This document shows positions 22,978 to 35,808 of a DNA stretch of 60,000 bases, in pieces (position 1 is the stretch's first letter; every line of letters starts with the position of its first letter). Location: NCBI RefSeq assembly GCF_964355755.1, contig NC_092673.1, forward strand, positions 25,551,001 to 25,611,000, written 5' to 3'. Both the position numbers and the translations under genes were made by a program. The notes below the pieces were generated by a model. It ran no database searches, was not told the origin of the DNA, and saw only the letters and a list, made by a program, of their open reading frames with translations. The DNA comes from Antedon mediterranea (lineage: Eukaryota > Echinodermata > Crinoidea > Comatulida > Antedonidae).

Positions 22978-24122
22978 TAGTCTTAGGACTTCAAACGGAT
23001 TCAAACATTATACGTCTATAATAAGCCTATACATAACAGAGAAGGCCTACTGCAGGGAATGCGTAGTTCGGAATAATAAAGATATTGTTTTATATTTCAA
23101 AGTACAGAGTAGGGTCTACTTTATTTTAATGACAAGCAAGATTAGCAATTGTATTATATTAAGTATATATATATATATTCAAAATTAAGTAGTGTCAATG
23201 GAAATGTTTTTACTAGTAATTTTTAAGATTATCCTGAAATTATGAAAATACTGTAGCCTACTGCTAGCCCGGGAAAGTGGGATTAGCATTTTAACAACCA
23301 TGTTCTACAATTTAATAATATGCGAATTCATCATTCACTTCAAAATATTTCATTTACAAATCAGAAACATTTGGAGATTACACTCTCACTTATTCTTCCC
23401 TGTTTTAACTAACCCAGTGACAGCCAAATAAAATAATATTGTCTGATATTGTTTCCATATTTTTTTTCAATTATTACCAATATCACTTTGTAATGGAAAA
23501 TTTGCAGACGTGATGGCGCGTCGTGAAACAAAAATTCATCTTACCTTGCGGGTTCGACATCATAAGTTCAGTTAATAAAGGTCGTATATGTTAACTGCTA
23601 CATACATACAGATATTAAACATTTTCGTATGTTAACTGATTATGTGTGCTGGTAAACTACAGACACATGATATTTTTTCGAGCATACACTAATTGTAAAT
23701 TTTAATTTTCTCTCAAAACTGGTGAATGTATTGCTATATTATTTTGTTTTTATTTGTGATGTTTGTTACAGATATTCGAACTATGTGACATTTTTTTCAT
23801 TGTAAATCAGAAATTATAGTTAAAAATTGCATATAGGCCTAATTGCCCTATTTGTGAACGTTAGTAGTACGCGTAGGTATGTCATAATTGCTACAAAAAT
23901 AAATGAATATGAAACGAAGAAGACAAACGAAAAAATCACCTCAACTCATATAACAATTTGGTATTTTACAGAATATATTATTATGCTTGGTTCACGATAA
24001 GCCTGGTTTTGTGGAATTAGGTAGTGTTTATTCCACATTCCGTACAAAACGTAGGCGTAGGTTCGAAAACGTAACGTATTATTTAAACATCGGACCAAAT
24101 CTGGGCTCAAAACATACGTGTG
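22978..24122. other. AT-rich unique sequence
   Basis: A short (AT)n tract at about 23167-23180; otherwise no gene or element. Confidence 0.5.
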
Positions 24123-24124
24123 TA

Positions 24125-24305
24125 AAGCTTGATTCCACTAGAACGTAACGCAAGGACGTAAACGCAACGCAAGCGTTTTAACCAATGACAAGCGAAGTTA
24201 TAGACAGTTAGCAATCACAAGCGAATAAGCTTCGCTTGTGATTGGTCAATTCACTTGCGTTGCGTTACGTCCTTGCGTTGCGTCACTATAAGTGGGAACC
24301 ACGCT
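24125..24305. mobile_element. MITE family A, reverse orientation (181 bp)
   Basis: AAGCTTGATTCCACTAGAAC to AAGTGGGAACCACGCT, with TA at 24123-24124 and 24306-24307. The interior is nearly the same as 16538-16719, including GACAAGCGAAGTTATAGACA and the central CAATCACAAGCGAATAAGC hairpin. It is the only un-nested complete A copy in the window. Confidence 0.85.
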
Positions 24306-24307
24306 TA

Positions 24308-25267
24308 ATCGAAGAACGTAATAACGTAACCTACTTTTTTTCCCGGCCACTCGGACCAAATCTGGACTCAATGAGCACGTATCTTCGGTTATAGGCCTAC
24401 ATAAGTTACTATAATTTAATTATTTTTAACTCAGGTAGGCCTAATATCGAGAAATAGCATCACGTATAATATATATTTACAAGATCAATGTGTCAGTTTC
24501 CTGACCTACTTATTTTAATGAATACATACATTTAACAATAGGTTTAGGTCCCAGGGGCATAATCATCAACTCAATGAATCAATCCAATTGCAATATCAAA
24601 AATAATTTTCAATCTGATTTGTACAATAAATATTAATGTCATGTGTGTTGTTGATATTAATGGATCTATGTAATTATAAGTTTGCATAATTTAGAGATAG
24701 CCGAACACAATACAAACATTTTATATAGAAATAACCATCCTAGATACCTATCCTATCTACCTCAGATGTTTCGCTAAACTTAAGATTCAACATTGTTTAA
24801 CTATACGATATTGTTCCATACTTGAACGACAAAATAAGGGTCTTGAGGATCACCGCCGTTTATATGGATATGTACATCCCCACAACCAGCTCTCCTGCCA
24901 CTCTTGAACACTGAACACTCAACTCGAACGCACGTAAATTCATATAGAAAAGCATGCCTCAGTAGTACAAATTGAAAAGTGACTATTATGTAACTACTAA
25001 GAATAAGAGATTTTCTAATAATGTACTAATAGCGTACATGATTAGTTGTTAGGTCAACAATTGATAGCGGCTAACCTGTTATTAATAAAATATCTGAAAA
25101 TATGACGTATCCACGTTTCCAATCGATTTAAACATATCGGATTTAGGAACTTGTAATAAGGGATTTAAATTAAGCCACGCTTACTTTAGAACGATTAAGT
25201 GGATTTCACAAATCATGCCAAAAAATGTAGAATCATTTCAGTTACACAATAACATACTCAGTCGAGC
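24308..25267. other. AT-rich unique sequence
   Basis: No gene or clear repeat. AGGCCT words near 24393 and 24437. Confidence 0.5.
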
Positions 25268-25406
25268 CCTTATTGATGAAATCCTTTCAGGGCCCAACAA
25301 GTGTCCCTTTAATAGAAGTGTTCCTTAAATAGGTATTGCCTGCAGTAGTGACCCCTTGTTCGTTTCACGAGAAAGTGTCTTTCCATGGGAGGCCGGTGTT
25401 CTACTG
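25268..25406. mobile_element. pogo-like MITE remnant
   Basis: It contains AACAAGTGTCCCTTTAATAG and ends GGTGTTCTACTG, whose reverse starts CAGTAGAACACC. These words match the pogo-like family at 32.4, 46.8 and 47.7 kb. The left end is not clear. Confidence 0.35.
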
Positions 25407-26461
25407 TTTCTAAACTTTCTTTACATAGGCCCTATCAAATCTAAATATATCTCTGGACAGCTGTAGAATATGCTTATTAATTAACATTTACTCGTTAAAA
25501 CGTAACAATTGCATGATTAACGCAAATATGAGATAATAATAATTATTATGTACCTTTAAATGTACTTTGTTTGCGATTTTAATTTTTTTTAATTTGTAAT
25601 TGAATATTAGACGGGCCCTGGGTATCAGCTACCCTGCGAGGAAACTGTAAGGGTCACCCTTTATAAACATTGTTTAAATAAAAACAGAAAAATAAAAACT
25701 TTCATTAGAAAGAAAATTTAGAATTTTTTTTGAGAATTGAAAATTACAATCTCCATGATCGTTATTTTCAAATCTGAAACGACTCATGTTACTGCTGTCT
25801 CCCTGGATGTACTAACAAAAGTAATTATTAATAATATTAGTTTTAATATGTTGCTGACGTGAGTGTTAATACCAAACATGTTTTCAAATTAAATTATCTT
25901 ATTGAATTGGACATTTGTTAATTGCATTGCATGTGTAACTAACTTGCACGTGCCTTACAACGGCAGGATTCTATATGTATGTATATGGATGACTTTGGGG
26001 CGGTTCTCTAATTTGAAGCATATCCATATAATAGAGCTTGTGCTTTGATTTTTGTTGAAAAACACTTGAATTAATTCACAGAAATATACGCCATATTTAA
26101 GGAGAAATCAATCATTCTAATCTAGGTTATAGAATTAAACAAATAGAATTATTAATTGATCGAGACTCGTTACTCAGCTCAAGTATTCAAGAACAACAAT
26201 AGATCACTCACCATGGGTATGTAATCACTTGGGAATTAGGCTAAACCACATTCATTCATTGCAATTAAGGAAAGGATGATCTTGGACTTAAAAATCTAAT
26301 TCATCCATATACTAAGAGCTAAGCTTGATTGATTAAATGTTTAATTGGGCTATTATTCTTGTCATCATCGACCTTTATCAAATCGGATACAAAACAAAAT
26401 GGCAAATACAGTAACAGCAAAATCCATATACGATAGGATAGTTACATATAGAACAGCTTTA
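25407..26461. other. AT-rich unique sequence
   Basis: No gene or clear repeat is visible. Confidence 0.5.
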
Positions 26462-26838
26462 AGCCGATTTTCCATTAGGCGAATTTGTTCGCGCGAATCC
26501 AACGTTTCAAAGAGAAAAAAATCGCCTACTCTCTTTCATGCCACTACATATACGAATAGCTGCGACGTTCATGTTCCTCGCGTGGTTTCTGAGCATTTCG
26601 ATCCGCACGAGTGCTCATGAAAGCGTCATAGCTATTTCCTGAGCTCTGATTGGTTGCGCAATATTTCGCTTCGCAAAAAGTAGAAACAATTCGAACAAGT
26701 AAATTTCGCTGAAGCGAAAAATCTAAGGAACAAGAATTCGTCGCAGAAGGGAGTATGACAGACATAAACTTGAATACGCATGCGCTTAGCACTACGCTTT
26801 CGATTCGCGCGAACAAATTCGCCTAGTGGAAAATCGGC
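26462..26838. mobile_element. 377-bp element with near-perfect 37-bp TIRs
   Basis: The left end AGCCGATTTTCCATTAGGCG continues into AATTTGTTCGCGCGAAT. The right end is its inverse with a single T/C difference. TA lies on both sides (26460-26461 and 26839-26840). The interior holds small palindromes (TTCGCTGAAGCGAA, GCGCATGCGTATTC in reverse), an ATTGGT word and GCATGCGC. Overlapping frames of 82-91 codons on both strands run through the TIRs and are not transposase. The single mismatch suggests recent activity. Confidence 0.85.
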
Positions 26839-26840
26839 TA

Positions 26841-27394
26841 GACGGCCTCCAGAACAGTCACAGCTCCAAAAGAGATTCACCTTGGATAGAGACCACGCGA
26901 TAAGCGACCAGTCGACGTAATAAATTAGAATTTTGAAACGTCTGCGTTAGACGAATTGCGTCTTTTTTTTGCTGCGTGTTCAACGCATCAACGCGATAAC
27001 ATAGGGCTAGCTATTTGTACAATTTAAGACTTTTACCAACATTTATAAAAAAAAAGGTACTTTAACAAAATTACAGTTACTGATTTGTGTGGTTTATTTA
27101 TAATATTTTAGGTTATTATTTGGCTGCCATCGCCTAGTTGACCGTTTAGTATTAAAACTATGTTTAAATCATAATCATTCATCATAGAATAATGAAATGC
27201 ATTGAATCATAATTCCAAAAATTAATGCACACTTAATATATTAATATCAATTTTCAGTCGAACGTTGCAATTGATTAATTTTGCATTGAATAGCCCGAGG
27301 ATTAACATTTTATTTATCCCTGACGAATGAACACTATTTACTGTACATCTACAAATATTACGGTATTTAACTCCTTCTCCTGATATTGCTATTA
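26841..27394. other. AT-rich unique sequence
   Basis: No gene or clear repeat is visible. Confidence 0.5.
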
Positions 27395-28440
27395 TGGGAC
27401 TGAACTGATGGTACTGTTATGTTACTGCTGCTACTGCACTATATACCGATTTAGTGCATCCTGTTTCTATTGTTGCTTCTGCTCTTTAGTTCACACTGCT
27501 TCTGTTGTTGCTAGCTGCTGCTACAATCGATTTAGTCCATCCTGCTTCTGTTGCTGCTTCTACCGCTTTAGTTTCAAGTACTTATATTGCTGCTACCTGC
27601 TGCTACTACCGATTTAGTCCATCCTGCTTCTGTTGCTGCTACTACCGATTTAGTTCACACTACTTCTGTTGCTGCTTCTCTTTAGTTCACATTGCTAATA
27701 TTGCTGCTACCTGCTGCTACTACCGATTTAGTTCACACTGCTTCTGTTGCTGCTTCTCCTCTTTAGTGCACACTGCTAATATTGCTGCTACCTGCTGCTA
27801 CTACCGATTTAGTTCACACTGCTTCTGTTGCTGCTTCTCCTCTTTAGTGCACACTGCTAATATTGCTGCTACCTACTGCTACTACCGATTTAGCTCACAC
27901 TGCTTCTGTTGCTGCTTCTCCTCTTAAGTTCACACTGCTTCTATTGTTGCTACCTGCTGCTACTACCGATTTAGTTCACACTGCTTCTATTGCTGCTCCC
28001 TGCTGCTCTACAATCGATTTAGTCCATCCTGCTTCTGTTGCTGCTTCTACCGCTTTAGTTTCAAGTGCTTATATTGCTGCTACCTGCTGCTACTACCGAT
28101 TTAGTCAATCCTGCTTCTATTGCTGCCTCTACGGATTTAGTCAATCTTGCTTCTGTTGCTGCTATCTGCTGCTTCTACCGATTTAGTCCATCCTTGCTGC
28201 TGTTGCTGCTTCTACCACTTTAGTTTCAAGTGCTTATATTGTTGCTACCTGCTGCTTTTACCGATTTAGTTCACACTGCTTCTGTTGCTGCTACATGCTG
28301 CTTCTACCGATTTAGTCAATCCTGCTTCTGTTGCTGCTTCTCTGCTTTAGTTCCCAGTGCTTCTATTGCTGCTGCCTTATAAGATTTAGTCCATCCTGCT
28401 TCTGTTGGTGCTTCTATCGCTTTAGTTCCCTTCTGTTGCT
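27395..28440 (+). repeat. GCT-rich minisatellite, 81-bp period
   Basis: ACCGATTTAG recurs at 27722, 27803, 27884 and 27965, exactly 81 bp apart in the core. Outside 27.65-27.97 kb the periods are more variable. Units combine GCTTCTGTTGCTGCTTCT, CTTTAGTTCACACTGCT and GCTGCTACCTGCTGCTACT. Since 81 is a multiple of 3, frames of up to 140 codons stay open; they read as Cys/Ser/Ala-rich repeats with CCYYRFS-type cores. No signal peptide or non-repeat flank supports a protein. Confidence 0.85.
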
Positions 28441-29869
28441 TCGAAAACATGGCTCTGTGTCGTCGGACGTCGCAGGGACAAGAGGGATAATAATGTGTAA
28501 AATACAGAATCAGGTGGTAAAATAATATTAATAGAACGCGTGTCAGTGATAGTAAACTGTTCGATAGCTCTTGGATGTAGGTTGCACCATGGGGTAAGTT
28601 CAGTCACAGTATGACTTAATCTTCCGCTCCCTGACTTCATTCACGGAACACCTCCTCAACATTTCATCGTGCGTACATCGTATTGTCTGAGAATAATACA
28701 CACTGTGTCCCTCAAGGTTTGTGTTTTGATAGCAAATAAGGACTAACCCAAACATCAGAAATACATGCAAATAATTTATCTGTTCTTATTTCATTTCGTG
28801 TGGATTTATAAAATGCATAAAGTGTTTTGATAATAAACAGTATAGGGCATGGTGTATACAGATTAAGTGAACATAATTTAAAGATGACCTACATATACAG
28901 TAACTTAGTGACTTTGACGAATATCATATTGTATGCGATGTGTATTAAAAGATATTACTGCAAATGCCTAGGGAGAAAGGCGCTGACAATTGCAATTACG
29001 GACGAGAATTCTAAAGTTGTAGGCCTAACTGTGTTTTCTTTTAAAAACAATGTAGGTGACTTATTCAAGTCAAGTACATTTTTTGTCATTTGTAAACATA
29101 TATAAACATTTACATTGAAATGAATTTGAACAGTTTCGGCTAACAACAAATAAAAAGAACTTGAACTAGAACTAATTCCAACTTGAATTAATATTTAGGG
29201 ATACGTGGCCCTTTCTTTTACTCGAATTGGTGAGAGTTTTATAAAGATTATGATCACAACGACAGTAAGAATCAACTCTTGTAAAAATAGGTTAAAACAT
29301 AAAATATATGTTCTCGACATGTATTGCAAAGTATTATCTAATTGTGGGACCAGCGGATACAGTATGGTGTCTTCCAATTACATAATGAATAGGTCACCTA
29401 AACATGCCTCAATCAACTTGATTAGTTTAAGCCTACATAACAGCAAAACAATAAACTAAGTACAAAACAAACTTATGCATTTGCTTCTTCTCTGTTGGTA
29501 TATCTTAACACCTGAATGCACTAAGCTGAACCGTTATAGATTATTTTCTATGTGTAATTCTGTGACTATTAATTGAATCTTACTAACCTAAAGGCAATAA
29601 GAATTAGAACATCATGAATTATTAAATCGTTGATATTCTATACTGCAATCAATCATCACAATTAAATAATGTATCACCGGTGTTTTATCATAATTTTCAA
29701 AACTATTAATCACATTGTAATATGTAGAAACACATTTATACCGAATAAATTGACTGAAGAATATCAATACATTATGTTGTCGGGAAAAGTATATTTTATT
29801 GTTGTTCATACATTGACAAATAGTTCCTGTAAACGTGTTGCTTTTTTGTCCCCGTGGTAGGAGTAAGGT
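28441..29869. other. AT-rich interval without identifiable genes
   Basis: A 72-codon minus-strand frame starts with ATG at 28640 and has mixed composition but no recognised domain; it runs into the minisatellite edge. Other frames at 28.8-29.8 kb are short and AT-driven. Confidence 0.4.
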
Positions 29870-29874
29870 AAAGA

Positions 29875-30053
29875 TGGGTAAAGAGGATAAGGCGGCATGA
29901 GACCCTTATCACATAATGCAGAGGCTTAGTAGAAGATTCGTCTTGTTTAGAAACGTCCTCTAGGTCTTCATTAATCACTCCTTCCCATCCACCATTCGTT
30001 TGGCACCAGTGTCTAAGCTGCTCGGCATCATTCAAGCCCGGTGGCTTATCTCT
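29875..30053 (-). other. possible isolated exon, unidentified
   Basis: The minus strand reads an open segment with balanced composition (DKPPGLNDAEQLRHWCQTNG followed by a GWEGVINEDLEDVSKQDESS stretch) that looks more protein-like than other frames here. It is bounded upstream by a stop at 30054-30056. I see no pyrimidine-rich tract with AG upstream and no strong GT donor downstream, and I do not recognise the family. It could be an old exon, a fragment of a retroposed gene, or chance. Confidence 0.2.
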
Positions 30054-30056
30054 TCA

Positions 30057-31836
30057 TTACGCACATTCACGCATGCATAGCGCATCCAATAAACGATGGT
30101 GGTACAAAGTCTCCGTAAATGTAATCAATTTTACGCCTGGCTTTTTATAATATATACGAGTTATATAGTCATATCATGTATATTACGTCATTCCTAAGGC
30201 GAATTGTTAGGATTCGAGCGACTCTGTTTTCCGTTTGTAATCAATTTATGTGTTTGTGAGGCTTTTAGTTAATTATTCGGCCATCAAGGCATCTATACCT
30301 ATTATTTCTGCACTTATATAGAACAAAGTAAATGTTAGAAACCTGACCTAAATTTAACGGGAATTGTTGTTCCATTTAGCATGTTGTGGTATGAATACAA
30401 TTGAAATTAAAATTTCATAATCGATATGCTGCAATGAAGCATTGCCGTATGTTCTGAGTTCTTTCATTAATATGCTTATTTTGATTTTTTTTAAATGGTA
30501 CACATACATTAACTTATTTTTTGTCACAATAGTTTTTTTTATTTATGTCGGATAAAGTAGGCTTACCGAAAAGGTACAGTATATACAATACAGTAAGCTA
30601 TGAAATGATGATTCCGAATTATTTTTACCAGAAAGAAACATGTTATAGGCGATAATTATGTTTAAATTAAGTAAGCTCATAGTTATTTTAACTTAGGTAT
30701 ACTTTGACTTATTTTTTGTCACAATACTTTTTTTATTAATGTCAGATAAAGCACAGTAATTAATGAATTAATTTCGAATGAATCTCTACCCGAATAATTT
30801 TTTTTTAAATGACAATGTTTACCATAATAATTGTCACCAGGCAGTTTACTCACAAAAAAAAATAACGTATAGCATACGCGTACGGGGTTTTGAACAAAGT
30901 AATATTTAATTTCCCGATTCCTTAAACAGGCCATTCCGTATTACGTAGGCTACGGAGAGACAACACGTATGGCCTGTTTCTATGGATGTTTTTATATAAT
31001 TATTATTATTATGTACAGCATATCAACGCCAAAAGGTCTGTTCATAACATCACATGAATACATTCAGCCAAACAACTGGCTTTTACCGAAAACTTTGATA
31101 TAACGTATTTGAAAAAGAATGTAGTGCCTATAGGGCATATAGGGCCTATGTGTATAAGAGAAGAAATGTTTTTAGTCAGGAGACAAGAAACTGCGGGTGC
31201 TGTTTATTGTCTCTAGACATAATACCGCGTGGATCACGAGGTAAAGTAAACATAAATTAGGTAGATACATTTATAAATGTCAATACTGTCTGTAACATGT
31301 TGACTCACCTTAACTGATTCCATTAAAATAAATCCAAACACAGAATACAATGTTGATATGAAGGCGTCTACGAATTACTAGTGACAGACCACGCGAGTAT
31401 TTAGTTCGAAATCAATTGAATCTATTTGTACCTAAACACCTGAACTGGTGCGGCAAGATTATAATTAATTGTTTTTTAGCAACATAATTCCATGTTATAT
31501 AGCAACAGCCGTCAATGGCAGATGACCAACACAAACACACTGTTAATTTAGCTAACACTTGCAGGCCTGAATTCTCACGGACATTGTAATTAAAATTGAT
31601 TATGACCGGACTTTTTGTAATCATATTTTGACACTTAATTTAAAGATGTCCAATGCAATGTTTGGAGTTTTAGCGAGCACGACGTACACGTGTGATTTGA
31701 GCATTATATCCGTGGTGATCAAGGGAGACTGGATGAAAGAATACGGGGCAGGAGGTCATGTATGTGTATGACTATAGTCTCACTCATGCGATGCTTTTAT
31801 TAATCAACACCCCTATTATGTGGATACTTCTTCGAA
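30057..31836. other. AT-rich unique sequence
   Basis: No gene. Two similar patches (ACTTATTTTTTGTCACAATA at about 30513 and 30707, followed by T-rich sequence and a GATAAAG word) suggest a local duplication of about 195 bp offset. Confidence 0.45.
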
Positions 31837-31927
31837 ACAAGGCCATATAAATGGCTGCAGTCGCGTGTTTACCAACCGACCGACCGACCAACATAGTGAG
31901 CTGTATAGTCGCGTGCGGACGCGACTA
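31837..31927 (+). repeat. dispersed repeat E, copy 1
   Basis: AACAAGGCCATATAAATGGC, TGCAGTCGCGTG, (CCGA/CCAA)n and AACATAGTGAGCTGTATAGT. It recurs at 43051-43135 (reverse) and 59378-59465. Confidence 0.65.
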
Positions 31928-31959
31928 AAAACGAGGAGAAATATAGGCCTATATTTAAA

Positions 31960-32047
31960 CTAGGACAACACCTAATTAGGGGACACCCTCTATTACGAGT
32001 ACACGTTATTCAGTCCGAAAAATGGGTCCTCTCATGGTGGTCTACTG
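31960..32047. mobile_element. pogo-like MITE remnant
   Basis: AATTAGGGGACACCCTCTAT near the left and GGGTCCTCTCATGGTGGTCT ending ACTG near 32047; the reverse of the right end starts CAGTAGACC. It resembles the 46.8-kb element, shortened. Confidence 0.35.
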
Positions 32048-32420
32048 CATTTGAATAGATGTCGTGTAGCATACAAAAAGCATATGCACTATAGTTATAC
32101 AGATGTAGAAAATGCTAGGCATATTCTCAAGTTTATGACCTCACTGTCGAAGGGTTGTCAGAAAATATTCACACACTGTGAATTGATTCAGAGTAGAACA
32201 CTGTAAGTGTCAATATCGAATTGCAATTTCAATATACTTATTTATCAGTACTACGGTATAATTTTTAATTATCATGTTGTGGAGTGTTACATTATGCGAT
32301 TGAAGTAACAAACGCTGTACTTAAGTTTCACGATGGTACTTCAAAACTACCTAAAAATTAAGACGTGACAAATAAATACATGGTTTTTTTTTTCATTTAT
32401 ACTTATTTCATCTTCTGGAT

Positions 32421-32735
32421 CAAACAAAGTGCCCCTTTAATAGAGGTGTCTCCTGAATAAGGGTTAGCCGTTATACATATTTATATTGACTCTCGTTTGA
32501 GTATAAGTATTTCTTTAATAGGGTGGTAAAAGAAGGGGTTCTGTTCTAAAATCAGATAATAACAACTAGAGTCGTTATGCCACGACAAACAAACAAAGTG
32601 TCCCTTTAATAGAGGTGTCTAAGGGTTAGCCATTATACATATTACATTGTCTCTTGTTTGATTTGCAGGAAAGTATTTCTTTAATAGGGGTGTCACAAAA
32701 GAGGGGTTGTAATGTATTCTAAAATCAGATAAAAA
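32421..32735. repeat. two tandem copies of a pogo-like MITE segment
   Basis: CAAACAAAGTGCCCCTTTAA at 32421 and CAAACAAAGTGTCCCTTTAA at 32590 each start a similar segment containing GGGTTAGCC-TTATACATAT, TATTTCTTTAATAGGG and TTCTAAAATCAGATAA (offset 169 bp). The repeat of GGGGTTCTG at a segment end matches pogo-like termini. Confidence 0.6.
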
Positions 32736-32800
32736 CTACACCCAAAAGATGAGTCGTGATGCAACGTTAAATGTTTCTTTAAAACCAATTTTCGTATACG

Positions 32801-32940
32801 ACGGACGAAGTTTTGACTTACTATTAGTAAAAAGTTAAATATTTTGGCACATATGGCGTTTCATACTTGAGCTTGTATTTCAGACAAAATCGAAAAGTCT
32901 CGAAATAACTGGAGGACTTGGGGCAAGTCTAGCGTATACA
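32801..32940 (+). repeat. dispersed repeat F, copy 1
   Basis: Runs from ACGGACGAAGTTTTGACTTA through TTGGCACATATGGCGTTTCA and AAAATCGAAAAGTCTCGAAA to the hairpin GACTTGGGGCAAGTC. Related copies lie at 40593-40718 (reverse) and 57857-58003. Confidence 0.65.
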
Positions 32941-35479
32941 TATAGTATTATTATATACGTTAGCCCACGTGTAATGCTGCAGACTTACCAATTTAATCAT
33001 TTCAACAAATTGCACTCTTTATACCATGGTGACACCCATGTTAAGTATTTTATATTGTTTTCAAACAGTATATATTATTGTTGTAAATAAATATTGAAAT
33101 GTGTACGTGTCTTTTGTAATGATTTTGATGATGTACTGTAAATTAGAGATACTAATAATACACAGAAACAAACGAATCGTTATTCTTAAAAGAGGGCAGG
33201 AAAGTCATACATCTTTTAGATCAGTTATAGTGACGTAATTAAAAGTTATCATCAAATATATATAAAAGATGCAAACGTTTTCAAGTTTATTCAAGAGTAA
33301 AATAAAGTTGCAGATTTGAAAAATAATATCCTTCGTAATTAACACAGTTGTATAACATTTGACGGGTCATTTCTGTTCTACTTGTATCAAATAATGACTG
33401 TAATAGGCATAACAAGGACTATCGATTATGTTGAAACTTGACCTGTCAGACTCAGATCTATAGAAATTGATTGTCCTACCTTTAGCTCACATTAAAAAGA
33501 ATCCTTTTTTTTGGTAAAATATCTCCAGTAATCTTCACTCTCCAAAGCAGCTGTCGATAGATAGCTGTGTAAATACAACAATAATATATATATATAATCT
33601 TACAGATATGTTGTAGAAAACCGATCTTTCATGACTTCATAGATGTCTCTTTTCAATATAATCCTAAATATCGAGAGATTTAATTGTGACACTGATACCT
33701 ATCCTGTCGGCGGTGATATAACCGTCTGAACGGATAACAAACATCAAAGATTAAATTGATAACCTTTAAGTTTAGGTATGAAATGCGTGCACATTTCCGT
33801 ATACACTAATGCAGCAGTCGTTGCTTAAACTCATTTCACCCGTGAATGGTTAATGTATCGTTGCACCATCGTGATATCGATTGGAATCGGCCGAGCGGGA
33901 TGAGTAGCTTTATACTCGCAATGGTGGTCGATTCGACGGTAATTTGTGATAAATTGTCTCACTATAGCTAGCGTCAACATTTTGTAATACGAAGGTCGTG
34001 GGCAACAAATGAAATAAACGGTACCCTGTGTTTCATTAATAATGTATGTATCCATTGTTAATTATGAACTAATGTTAAAGCAATTGATGGTAGGTCAGTC
34101 AGTTGACTGGTATTAGTATAACACGATAGGCCTATTAATAATAATGTTATATTCAACAGTATTTGTTACTTACATAATGATATAATATGACGTAAATAAT
34201 GTAACTCATGATTCAGCTTAAACTTAAATTTCAATCCTGAATGATCTTATAAACTGAGATATAATACACATTAGGCTGACATATAAGCCTTAATTGCTTC
34301 ACATACAAATTTGAAACTAATAAGAGATGGCAAAAAAGCAATACAAATACTACAACATTTTTTCAAACAGCGGTAATTAAATGACCTTTAAGAAATGAAA
34401 CACATTTTAATCGTTCGTCTGCGGCGTCAAAGCTATTAATATTATAGAAAATTAAGCATTGAAAGCATCTCCTGGACAGTTTTGTCTACGTGTAATAGCA
34501 TCAACAGAGTCGAGACGAACGTAAATATACCTTTTAAAGTCACACTATTGTATAAAGAATGGAAGAAAATTGACTTCATCCGCGAAGGTTTTCTCTTCCA
34601 CATAAATAGGAAAGGGATCTATATTCGACTCCTATAATCTCTCACACACGTTTACGCTCGAGTTTCAGTGTTCCGTTTTTAAATCATTATAATACGATGG
34701 TCATGTGCTGTATGAATAGCCAAAAAAACCAAACGAATGCTATAGTACTAAACTATTGGGCAAACAAAAACTAAGTAGGTACCGTATCAGTATAATAAGT
34801 AACACTAGATCAAATCAATTCAAAACCTCTGACTATAGGCCTATATAGCAGCACGTGTAACCTCTCATCAAAATAATAATAGTTTCTATAACTATCACGT
34901 GTTAATAAGACACGTCACATCTGCACACAACACCCAGTAGAATATAGTATAATTATAATAGTACTAATTTGAAGGAAAAGTTTTACAAACATTGAGGGCT
35001 CACTTTCTTGACCCTCGGAGCCTTCAGAAACAAAATTGTTAGAATTGTTTTTGACGTCTAACCATTTGATCGACATCTAAAAAGCATTTTACTGACAAGT
35101 GCAGTACAATGCAATGCTGAAGTCACTTTTGATCATGTGAATTTGTCGTCGTGGTTGTTAACAAAACACCAACTCTTCTTCTCCCCTCTCCCCCTGAACT
35201 GATTTTTTGGTCGGTAATAACAATTTATCAGGTGGTCAATGACGAGATTACTTGGACGTAATTGAGATGGGAAGTTGAGAATTCTATGCAAGGGCATCGT
35301 ATTATACTCGTAGTATATTCAAACCAAGTGCCTATTTACTACTTTAGGGCGGGGAAATGCCATCCTAAGTACAAACATACGAACATCCAAGATCGTTTAA
35401 GGGCCAATTAGATATAAAAGTGGCAGTTTGCTTGCAGGATTCACACCACGTGACTAGCCGTTAAATTAAACAATTGTTC
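32941..35479. other. AT-rich interval without identifiable genes
   Basis: Short (AT)n at about 33583-33596. No exon, SINE head or TIR pair is apparent. TAGGCCTAT words near 34128 and 34837. Confidence 0.5.
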
Positions 35480-35489
35480 TACGTATGGT

Positions 35490-35808
35490 GTTTTTTTATT
35501 GAATTTATTTGATGCTCAACATTAAAATTACAAACAGACAAAAGACAAAATAACGAGCATCAGGAACACCCATTAGGCTGGATAAAACACCCATTAGGCC
35601 GGAAAACACCAGCCCATTTCCAATGGGGTCCAAATTGCAAATAATAAACAATAACAAATACAACATTTATAACAAAAAATACAAATATATATATTAAAAG
35701 CAAAGCATAGTAAAACAGAATGTTTCTGAGGAAAAATAAGACCAAGATTTGAACGCAGGATCTCGGGATTACAGGCAAAAATGGTCAATGACACTTATAT
35801 GGCAAGTT
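35490..35808 (-). mobile_element. tRNA-headed SINE or LINE-tailed element
   Basis: On the minus strand a tRNA-like head (B box GCGTTCAAATC at 35746-35756, weak A box near 35790) is followed by TTTGCAATTTGGACCCCATT, GGAAATGGGCTGGTG, GGGTGTTCCTGATGCTCGTT and TTGAGCATCAAATAAATTCA near the end. The GATGCTCG-ATCAAATAAA tail style is that of CR1/L2-type LINEs, which commonly lend their tails to SINEs. A short direct repeat ACACCCATTAGGC occurs in the body. Confidence 0.5.

Noticed and set aside
26345-26880. Three overlapping frames of 82-91 codons
   Set aside because: They cross the TIRs of the 377-bp element on both strands and contain no transposase signature.
28422-28640. 72-codon minus-strand frame with an ATG start
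   Set aside because: Short, ends in minisatellite sequence, no domain, no splice context.
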